A stretch of DNA of 64,000 bases from Morella rubra (Eukaryota; Streptophyta; Magnoliopsida; Fagales; Myricaceae). The notes beneath the pieces were generated by a model. That model had not been told where the DNA came from and searched no databases. It saw nothing but the letters and a program-made list of their open reading frames with translations. Shown here piece by piece: positions 50,546 through 64,000 of this stretch. The DNA lies in the NCBI GenBank assembly GCA_003952965.2, contig CM025854.1, positions 19,390,111-19,454,110 of the forward strand, given 5' to 3'. Made by a program: the position numbers and the translations under genes. The first letter of the stretch is position 1. Each line of letters begins with the position of its first letter.

Positions 50546-52013
50546 ACTTTGATCTACAATGGCAATAATTGTAGGTGTAGTTGTCGCTGCTAGTTTAGTA
50601 GAGTCGTAGTATCAGATGGCTCGTTTTGATCCCAGGCTGTCTTGTTCGTTTTCTCCTTTACATTTGTTGATGCGATCCGTTCGCCATTAATGCCTTCTTA
50701 GAAAGATACATTTCAGAGCCAACTGTATCTTTTCACGTCATTATTACCACTGTATTACTGCCATTCCTACTCTTCTAGTACTTTTTTTTTTAAGTCCTAC
50801 TCTTCTAGTACTTGTTTGTCCACAGATTACAGGAGTACTAAAAAAAAGTTTTTTTTTAATTATTTATTTAGTAGGCTTTTTGCTTGGATCCGCTAAATTG
50901 GTGTCTCAGCTTGTAATTTTCTCTTTGTTTCCTCAGTTGCGTTTGTAATTTCAATTGTTTGTGTGTGGAGAGTCTCCGGAGAAACTTACCTTTGTTTTCA
51001 TATTCCTAATGTGGGCCTCAATGGCTTTATTTTTTTTTTATCTCCTCTGTCCGGCTATTCCTTTCTGTAGGGATATATTCAAATTTCCTTATTTTGTGTC
51101 TCTAAAGATTCACAGGTTTATACTGATCATTGAAGTTGTTTTTTTAGGGTTTAAGTTTTATACCTTGCGTTTATGAAATAAGCTTATATTCTACTTTGTC
51201 AACTGAATATCTTATATTAATGACCTTCTCTTTATGTTCCATAGATTGGTGGGCTTATAGCCAAAAGACAGCAGTAGAGTGGTTGCGAAAGTACAGCAGT
51301 AGCTTCTTGTTTCCCGGGCCGCGCCGCTCCTGTTTGTAGCTCGTGGAGCTTGCAATCTCACCCCCCAAACAGATCTCGAGGCCCTATTTGGGTTCTAATT
51401 GACATTTGTCACAGACTTTATCTTAATCCTTTTGCACCCTCTTCTCAGTTCACGCCTTTCCTTCGTCCGCCAATCTCTCTTATATATCTCTATGCCGACC
51501 TCCCAATGCAGAGCACTTTGAAGAGTATTGGTTTGTTTTGTATGTGCTCAAAGGTGTAGAATTGACCACAATTGTAGGGAGGGTCGGTGGTAGTGTTGAA
51601 TTTCATTGTTGCTTTGCATTGAAGCCGAGGTAGTGTCTTTGAACCTTGAAGCTTTGATCTTTGTTTCCCCGTATTTGATTATTATATCATGTCCGCGCTT
51701 TGGGGTATTGGTGCTGTTTTTTATGAATATTTTAGTACTGGGATCCGCATATTGGAGCATTAGAACATGTGAAAAACGGTTGTCATTGGCAGTCTCTTGG
51801 GTTTGATAGTTGGTTCTTCGTACTTGCCCAAGCTTGTAAAATACATATGGACAGATGAATTACTAGGATGCCTATTGTTTTGTATAAGTAGCGAGTGAAA
51901 CCCGGTCCGTGAATTGGGGGGTTGCTAGATATTTAAGAGTTACTGCTCGATAGCCTGGAAGGAGTGGGAGAAGTGTGGTTTTGGATGTTGGATATTGGTC
52001 TCAAGTGCAAGAC
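50543..52013. other. Upstream region and probable 5' leader of the WD40 gene
   Basis: There is no conserved coding frame. It contains a short direct repeat (CCTACTCTTCTAGTACTT at about 50766 and 50796). The T-rich composition would suit a leader intron, but no exon borders could be fixed. Confidence 0.4.
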
Positions 52014-55000
52014 ATGCTGAGCTCTGATGAGGGAGAAATCGATCTGTTCTTTGACACGACAGATTGTTTGTCGTCTGAAGAGTCGGTTGTAGCTGAAGAG
52101 GTGGGTTCTGTACAATTAGACTACGGTATTTGGATGAATGAACCACTAAGCGTTAGGGAAAGGCGGGAGAGTTTCTTACGTGGAATGGGTTTAGCTGAAT
52201 TTGCTTCTCTTAAGATTTGTTCCGAGGAGAATGCAATGGTCGTTGCTGGCTCAACAGAGATGACGGGATTGGAGAGGCTTACACAATGCAGTGGAGCAGT
52301 CTCAAGCTCTTGCATTTCATCTAGTGATCTTGCAGCGGACAATTCTGAGCGGAGGGCCAGGCAATCAAATGCTTGTTCTGATGGATTGGAAGGAAAGCAA
52401 GAAGACAGAGAGACACAGAAGGTAGTTATCGATGGGGAGGGTACTCGGCTTTCAACTTCTCCTCAAGAATATGTAGAGAATGATGTGAATGCTCATTTAC
52501 AAGAATATAAAAACTTAGATGCGGCTAAAGAGAAATTGAAACATTGGCTAAAACGTTTTGTGAACAAGAGGAAGGGAAGAGGAGATACTTTTGTACATAA
52601 GGTATCAAAATCAAGTTCTGGAACGCACAAGATAGATAGAATGAAGGTGTCGCAGCACAAGAAGAGCTACATGGAGTTCAGTGCTCTTTATAATGGGCAG
52701 GAGATTCGTGCACACAAGGGATTAATTTGGACAATGAAGTTTAGTCCAGATGGCAAGTATCTAGCAAGTGGTGGCGAAGATGGGGTTGTCTGTATTTGGC
52801 GTGTTATGTCACAAGATGCCTCTTGTAATTACTCGCCGGTGGAAAGAGATTTTGATACAATGAACGGAGGCAAGTCCACTTTTGGAGGAAAAAAGACTAG
52901 CCATGCCTCTGTTGTTATTCCGGAGAAGGTTCTTCACATTGAAGAGTCGCCACTGCAAGAGTTTCATGGCCATTCGAGCGATGTCTTGGACCTTTCTTGG
53001 TCCCATTCTAATGTGAGTTTCTTGGCAGTTGTTTTAATTGATATATCTTCATGTGTAAGCCTATAACATGTTTGAAGCTAATCTAAATGTTTTGCTGCAG
53101 TTTCTGCTTTCTTCATCCAAGGATAAAACTGTTCGTTTGTGGCAAGTGGGTTGCAGCCAATGTTTAAATGTTTTCTGTCACAATGATTATGGTAAGTGAG
53201 GCATAAACTTTTAAATAGGATCAAACTTCTACTAGCATACAATCCTATACTGCTTATTTGGTTGGTTTGCTTTGGTTTATTGTGTCAAAGTATGTTAATA
53301 TCCTTGTCTCTATCTATGTATCTCCCCTTTCCGCGGAACCAGTGACATGTATTCAGTTCAATCCTGTTGATGACAATTACTTCATCACTGGCTCCATAGA
53401 TGGGAAAGTTCGAATTTGGGGAGTGTCTGAGAAGCGTGTTGTTGACTGGGCTGATGTCCGAGACGTAATAACTGCAATATGTTACCAGCCAGATGGGAGT
53501 GTATGTTCCTAATATCTTGATCTTAGTATAATGTGTATAAATTTCTATCAAGATTACACTTTACAAAGTTCATGACACTAATATATTCTACGTTGGTATG
53601 CTATCAGGGGTTCATCGTTGGTTCGATTACAGGCACTTGCCGCTTCTATGATGCATCAGGTACATCTTTATGCTGGGTATTTCTATTAGCTTATGTTGAA
53701 TCTTTTATTCTTCCTCCTCCTCCTCCCTTTTCCTTTTTTCTCCCTCGAGTGCCTAAATTGTTCTTTTGATGGTATAGGCAAACACCTAAAGCGCGATGCA
53801 CAGATACGCATTCAAGGTAGAAAAAGAAACTCTGCGAAAAAGATCACTGGCATTCAGGTCTGCTTTGCTCTTATTATGTTGAGTATTATACTTGCTATGA
53901 CTCATTTTGTTAACCTTGGGCATTATTTCCTCCATGTAGTTCTCCCAGGAAGTATCTCAAAGAGTTATGATAGCATCAGAAGACTCCAAACTTCATATAT
54001 TTGATGGGATTGATGCTGTCAACAGATACAGAGGTAGAGGACTTATACCATTGAATTGAGACTTTTGGTATAAATTTCTGTTTGTGACGACTCATCTTTC
54101 CATCTTGTTCTTGATGTTACCTATGACATCGGGAGAATAAAACTGAGATTGCAGAGTTTAATAATGGACTGAAAAACTGGGTCGCGGATGCTAATGACGG
54201 ACTGAATTCATATGTGCTCTAGTGGCAAAGCTAGATTGGCCGACTCACAATATGTTTTTGCAATCATCCTACAGGCCAAACTGTAGGAGTGAAAATGCTG
54301 CAATTTAACCAACGGTTGTTTGCTCCTGCATTCTAAACTCCCCCATCATTTTGATCCGCTGCAATTGATTCTTTCTCTCTACGCAGGATATTTTCAAAAT
54401 CATACCCTTTTTTGCTCTATGGTTTACTCTTCAAAGATAATATATGCAGAAGCCTTTACTATGGTTCATCTTTTTCGCGTGATAGGATTATGTAATCTCT
54501 CGTTTCCACACATATTCACACGCTTATTCACTTTCCTGAGCGAGAACCTTGAAAGCGTGCACCTTATTCTTCGAAATGTTAAAATAAATACACCATATTT
54601 GAATACCTTTCTTAACCGTATATATGGTTTTGATATTACAACTCTTTCCCTTCAGCCTTGACTGCAATATTCTCAGCTTTGATATTCCTTAGCAAATGGG
54701 TTCTTCATTTCTGGGTTGAATTAATTTCCCTTTCTTTTGTCTATATGTATGTCAACCCCCAAAAGTGAACACAAAGTCGTTGACAAGTTCATGATTTGCC
54801 GTAGATTCATATATTTTCAATTTTTAGATGCTTATTTCTTATTTGGTCGGTAGGAAGTTGTCCTAAAGGAGTGACTACTGATTTCAACAGGTCTTCCAAA
54901 GTCAGGAGGTCAGATGTCTGCTTCATTTACTTCAAGTGGGAGGCACATAATCTCAGTTGGAGAGGACTCTCGTGTTTATCTGTGGAACCATAACGAGCCG

Positions 55001-55432
55001 TGCATCCCATCATCAAGAAAAACAAAATCTGTGCGTTCTTGCGAACATTTTTTCTCTGAAGGGGTGACTGTCGCAATTCCTTGGTCGTCAGGCATGGGAG
55101 CAGGACAGAGGGGCTCATGGAGTTCTAGTCATGAATGCTCACAAGCACTGAACCACATGAACGCTACTCCATTGACCAGAGATTCAGAACGATTTTCTCT
55201 CAGTAATTGGTTCTCCATGGATGGCTCGTGCAAGGTTTCTGCAACTTGGCCTGAAGAGAAACTTCCCCTGTTGGATGTACCAGCTTCAGAAGATGAATCT
55301 ATTTGTCAGCACCACAGTAATGCCCACAAGCACATCGCTCTATCAGACATGTGGGGGCTTGTGATTGTGACTGCTGGATTGGATGGAACAATCAGGACAT
55401 TCCACAACTATGGATTGCCCATCAGGCTCTAG
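52014..55432 (+). CDS. WD40 repeat protein, WDR44-like plant family, 7 exons
   Basis: This is a beta-propeller scaffold protein of uncharacterised plant type, similar to WDR44/YMR102C-like proteins. Exons: 52014-53012, 53101-53191, 53343-53500, 53608-53659, 53778-53857, 53940-54033, 54891-55432. Phases join to 2016 nt, giving 671 residues. The start is the first ATG after an in-frame stop at 51951 and gives [15 protein letters not shown], an acidic opening typical of the family. Residues 1-170 are acidic or low-complexity. A basic [15 protein letters not shown] segment (near 178-192) precedes the propeller. WD units: [20 protein letters not shown] with [16 protein letters not shown] with [22 protein letters not shown] with [23 protein letters not shown]; a unit ending [26 protein letters not shown] with VYLWN. 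A final blade ends [20 protein letters not shown] at the stop. Human WDR44 is a RAB11 effector; that role should not be assumed here. Confidence 0.9.
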
Positions 55433-55814
55433 GAGTTTGCTTGGGTCATCCTTGAAGAATTTCCAATTGTGATCATCATTTAGTAGCAGTAGCAGAAAAG
55501 CTGAAGTTTCCGAGGATGTAAATTTGCGCAGATTGTTGATGTTTAGCCTATATTTCCCTAGCCTTATCGGCCAATCCAAAAGTTAGTAGAATGGCAAATC
55601 TTTTAGCACGTCTCAGAAGTTTGTAGATTTTCCCTTTTGTCCATTTCAACAGGCTCAAAGTGGTTCTACTCACAAGGGCAGGCGGGCCAGGCAATTTCTG
55701 ATTGCCTTCTTTTGTGAATGATACCTCTATGTACAAAACGACATAGAAAAGGAATACAATTTGAAAATTTGGGCTACTTCGAGCTTGTGTTAATCTATTG
55801 TTGTTAGTGGCTTG

Positions 55815-56455
55815 TACAGACTGTTGGGTACGGGGAAACCAAGAAAAGATGTGAAAGGAGATGGGAGATGGGAGATGGGTGGGGCACTTTGTATAGATTC
55901 GTCTCCCCCTGGTTCTTTCCTTTCAACCTCTCTTCAAGGAAAGGGGGGCGAGACCTTTGAAGCCAATTGATTAGAATAATAGAGCAGGGAAAGTCAATCC
56001 GCGCAGAAGCTTGAAGTAGTCTCCTTCTGGAGCATGTGCGGTGGGTGCAGTCCCTCCTTCGACAGCTATTACTTGGTGTGAAAAACGAAGGCAGGGCGGG
56101 GAGATGCATTGCTCGATCCATATCCTATAACTAAACAAAGAACTTGGTCTAGACAGAACGCTAAAGAAATACTTCACGTTATTCTCCCATTGCAGTGCAC
56201 GAGGAGGGTACAGGCTTTCAGCGCACACTGGGAGGAGTGAGTTACTCAGCCCCCTTGAATCCGATCCGATCCGACTGAGTCCAACCATATTCGACAGGGC
56301 TTTGAGCCCCAGCTTGGGATTGGCCCAAGATTTCGGGAAACAAAGAAAAATAAAAAACCCAACCAGGTTGATTTGCAGGCCGGTTGAACAGGAATACTGA
56401 CCAGGGCCCGACTTTTCAAGAGATCATTCTCATCGGAATGCAACTGTTGAGGGGG
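55815..56455. other. Possible mitochondrial DNA insertion (NUMT)
   Basis: This roughly 640-bp block is clearly GC-richer than its surroundings, lacks the poly-A/T runs of nuclear spacer and carries several longer unconserved frames. Its wording (for example GGTGGGTGCAGTCCCTCCTT and CTTTGAGCCCCAGCTTGGG) looks like plant mitochondrial spacer DNA. No mitochondrial gene could be named, so the call rests on style and composition only. Confidence 0.4.
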
Positions 56456-56537
56456 GAACTTTGGCCACCTTTGTTGAGATGGTAGAGGGATTAGTTTGGT
56501 TAAGTGCTCAAAAACAACGGTAGTAGGGTTATAGTCC

Positions 56538-56601
56538 GGTTGGTTCCACCTATTGTTTATTATCTCTAAGGTTGGTTCTACCTATTGTTTATTATCTCTA
56601 A
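56538..56601 (+). repeat. 32-bp tandem duplication
   Basis: Two adjacent copies of a 32-bp unit starting GGTTGGTTC begin at 56538 and 56570 and differ by one C/T change. A third partial start (GGTTGAG) follows. Confidence 0.85.
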
Positions 56602-56950
56602 GGTTGAGAGTTTGAGTTTAGACATAAGTTGAAATCTCTCGCAAAAGTAAAGTCTGATCTTGGACATGGTAGATAGGCCGAGACTCTCTAGTGGCCTTTC
56701 TGGTATTGTAGTGATGGGATCGCCTATTGGACAATAACTATAGTTCAAACCGAACATTCTACAGCGAGGGAGCTCTTGTGATCACGCTCCAAAAAGGATT
56801 GCTAGCTGGTTGCTCCCTTCTTTCTTTTGCTTAGAAAAAAGAAAACAAGTGCTCAAAAACAACAATAGTGAAACAGAGTAAACGAGTTTTAATGACTTTT
56901 TCAACACAAAAGTTAGTTGTAAAAATAGCTAGAGATAAACATAAAATAAA

Positions 56951-58621
56951 TAAATTTAAGGGAAATTGGCAGTTTAATCCTTGGGTTTTCCCCCTTGTAG
57001 CGTTTGATCCTTAAGAAATAAACCCTAACAAATTACTCCCCAATATACCATCATTTGACAAAATTATCATTTCCGTCAGGTTCCGTGTGATTTTTTAACG
57101 GGATACTTTCCATGCTGGCAATTTTTACACGTGGCACTGCATAAGCCAAGTCAACAATCCATTATGTCCATGGGTTTTAAAACCATGTCGTGCCTTTTTG
57201 TCTATGTGTTGGAGGTTCAGACAACATTAAGGGAAATAAAAAGTAATGTGAAAAGTGTAACTGTTTGCTTTAAAGAAAGAAACGGCAAAAAAACATTGCG
57301 TACGAAGATATACGCCGTCGTTTAGAACATTGGTTTCTTTAGTTTAATCTAACATGCCATCCACAAGGGCTCTACATAGGTCCCAAGTGTCATCCCAATC
57401 ACAGGTAACTTGTTTCCATTATGTGCAATTGTCATTTCTGTTTTATGGTAGAAATCATGTGCTATTAGAGTTCATTTGTTTCTTTGTTTCTTTGTTTCAG
57501 TGACAGAATACCAATTTTTATTTTTCATATGGTATAAGCTGCAAAATCTAAATATGTAAGAAGGAACCAAAACAATCATGACATACAACAACCCCTGTAG
57601 ATATCAGACCTCATCAAAATTAATTTTTTTTTTTAAAAAAAAAGACAAGAGAAAGGCTTAACAAGATCTAAAATAAATTTCGTCTTTCATATTGGCAGCA
57701 TTTCAATTCGGAGTCTATGAGTACTTGATTGGGATTGCAAGGAAGGGAACCAACAGAGCCCAAAGGAAAGCAAATGCGTTTCTATAGCTAATAAGCAAGA
57801 GTGAACAATTTCCTTAAAAAGTGCAGAAACATGCAGTTGGAATATTTGAAGAGCAAATTCAACATTGCCATTTGAACATACCCTTCCAAAATGGAATAGC
57901 AACTAAATTAATCACCGTTGTCTATTAGAAAATAAAGAACATGTCGGGTACAAAACTGGCGCACAGTGCTTGCCCATTTTTAAGGAAAGCCCGTGAGGCC
58001 ACTAGGCACTACTCACTACCGCGTCTGAAGGAGAGCCCGTGAGTCCAGCTCTCCCTTTCATACTTTCACAATACACCGAATAATTTTCTCAGACATTGTG
58101 AAATCCACGAAATGAGAAACAATTACCTTTTCTCAGACATTATCCCCAGTATGCAAAGCCGCTTCCTTTGGAGATTGTCTAATGGAGGCTTCGGGTTCAC
58201 AACTCTGACTGGAATTCTCAGATCTACCACGAAGAGCTCTTCTCTAATGGGGGCTTAGGGTTCTGAAGAGAAAGGGGTAAATTCTGAAGAAGGAAAGGCT
58301 CAAAGTGATGTTGAATGAAAGGGGCAAATTCAAAAAAGTGCGTATTGTTTGCGACTAAAACAGGGTGGATTTAACCTAAGCAAAACGACACTATTTTGGG
58401 CTGCAATCTACAGGCGTCGCACGGTGTCGTTTCACAGACCACCTTAGTTGGCAGCTGACGTGGTTCTCCCGTTAAAAAATCACACGGAACCCTGACGGAA
58501 AGGATGATTTTGTCAAATGATGGTAGTTTAGGGAGTAATTTGTTAGGATTTATTTCCTAAGGATCAAACCGCTAAAGGAAAATAAATCCAGGGATTAAAA
58601 TATCAATTTCCCTAAATTTAA
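56951..58621. mobile_element. Non-autonomous MULE-like element, 1.65 kb
   Basis: The element at 56960-58612 (1653 bp) begins GGGAAATTGGCAG and ends with the inverted CAATTTCCC. Terminal inverted repeats of about 144 bp are well preserved (TTCCGTGTGATTTTTTAACG at the left, matched at the right near 58468). The 9-bp target duplication TAAATTTAA is exact (56951-56959 and 58613-58621). About 1.3 kb of interior carries no transposase. It could hold captured host sequence, but none was identified. Confidence 0.82.
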
Positions 58622-59091
58622 ATGACGGGGATTAGTTTGGATGGTGACAATAAATTCAAGTGAAGCGCGTGTGATCTTTGGGAACGGGGAATGAAGTGGA
58701 GGGAGAAAGATTGTTTGTTTGGTTTTTTTTTTGGGAAGGGGGGCGACTGGGGAGAGGAGAGGGAGAATTTTGTTTGTTTTATCCAAATTGGATATTTATG
58801 ACTAATTTCGCATGAGATTTTCCACTGAAGAACGTCATTTTTCTCGAGAAAAAGACGTCCTTTCTTCCAAGGCTTCAAGAATGGACGCCTAGAAAAAACA
58901 AAAACAAAAATCTTGAAAAGAATGGAAGAAAAATATTTATTAAAAAAAAAGCAATTATCTTTTGCGAGAAACAAAAGGGGAAAGCCGGAGAGCACACCAT
59001 GAAGTGAAGCAGGGCTAAGGCTTGGTTGGCGTCTTGGCGACAGCTGAAAACACTTTCTTGTTCTCCTGCTATTACCCAGTTTCAGCTTCTG
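58622..59091. other. Upstream region of the UMP kinase gene
   Basis: A short spacer between the MULE-like element and the UMP kinase start codon. It must hold the promoter and leader. No convincing TATA box was picked out. Confidence 0.4.
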
Positions 59092-63233
<4,142 letters not shown>

Positions 63234-64000
63234 TAACTTACTCCTATTGTTTAAGGGTAAGTTTGGAGGTGTCGAATTGAGGATACTTTTATCTCTGTAT
63301 CCAGTTTGTTAAGTTGCTGCTCCAAAAGCTAATTGGGAGCTCACATATGAAGGATGAAGATGAGTAATGAACTTGGAAATATTTTTCGTTCTTTTTGAGC
63401 CATCCAATTTAGCAGATAGAGGTACTTAGAAAAAGACCATGTCCTTGTAAATAGCTTCTCAAAATAGTGGACCTCTGTTGAAGTCTCAACTCTTTCAGAA
63501 GTTCTCTACCAAGTATGGTTTGACCATAAAACACTTTTCATATGCTAGGATCATATTGAGTGGCTTCCTGTAAACCCCGACATAAAGGAAACAGACCAGT
63601 TAGACGATTCGGCAGGATACACTTAGCGATGTTCAGATCAAATTAGATCATAGTATATGTCATCTAAAAATTGATCTTTGAAGATCTTAGGCTTAAAGAA
63701 AACCAATCAGAGTCCTGATTCTCTGGTTGTGGACTGGGGTTATGATCTTATCAGTCTACGTTATGCTTATTTTGAAGGTCGAGGATTTCATTCTATCGTC
63801 AGCTGTACTCGAGAGCATCAGATCTCAGGAGGGTAACTAGGACGAATCAATAACACAAACACCAAAGGGTAAAAGTTGAATTTACTCAGTCAGTCTCTCT
63901 CTTGACTGAACTTTTATTTAATATTACCGTCCTCTTACATCTTTTTCCAACTCGTACCACCTCATGATGAGCTGCTATGACGGCGTAAGTGTCAATGTTT
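63234..64000. other. 3' flank of the UMP kinase gene
   Basis: No further gene was recognised. The first few hundred bases will be the UMP kinase 3' UTR. Confidence 0.5.

Noticed and set aside
51975-52013. Upstream GTG start extending the WD40 protein by 13 codons
   Set aside because: GTG is not a normal plant start. The ATG at 52014 gives the family-like acidic N-terminus.
59026-59091. Upstream TTG start for the UMP kinase
   Set aside because: It is not an ATG, and the ATG at 59092 begins a typical transit peptide.

Overview
This is nuclear DNA of a eudicot plant. Coding regions are split by many short GT-AG introns, intergenic space is AT-rich and full of small non-autonomous transposons, and every recognisable protein is a land-plant type. 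The species cannot be fixed from the sequence; nothing bacterial or viral was seen.

Layout. 1-3.2 kb is intergenic, with a decayed RNase H-type retroelement fragment and a degenerate MITE. 3.26-5.63 kb holds a single-exon G-type lectin receptor-like kinase whose signal-peptide ATG is out of frame with the rest of the protein. 5.6-8.2 kb is repeat-rich. 8.49-20.45 kb is a 20-exon TONSOKU (TSK/BRU1/MGO3) gene of 1340 codons, with an E2F-type site in front of it and a 2.1 kb intron holding an eroded internal duplication and a MULE-like element. 20.4-35.2 kb is mostly gene-free, but contains a tiny intronless minus-strand gene for an IDA-like (IDL6/IDL7-type) signalling peptide at 27.2-27.4 kb and two further MULE-like elements. 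35.45-36.69 kb is an intronless U-box/ARM E3 ligase (PUB27/28-like). 36.7-52.0 kb is a 15 kb gene desert with microsatellites, a MITE and a strong G-quadruplex motif. 52.0-55.4 kb is a seven-exon WD40 protein of the WDR44-like plant family. 55.8-56.5 kb is a GC-richer block that may be a mitochondrial insertion, followed by a 32-bp tandem duplication and a 1.65 kb MULE-like element. 59.1-63.2 kb is a seven-exon plastid UMP kinase (PUMPKIN-like). The last 770 bp are 3' flank.

The genes do not form a functional cluster. They cover surface perception (receptor kinase), peptide signalling (IDL), ubiquitination (PUB), chromatin replication and repair (TSK), an uncharacterised WD40 scaffold, and plastid nucleotide/RNA metabolism (UMP kinase). 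Exon borders were set by hand from splice consensus, phase continuity and remembered family conservation. All four assembled multi-exon or single-exon gene models used here (TSK, WD40, UMP kinase, PUB) keep an open frame to a stop codon.
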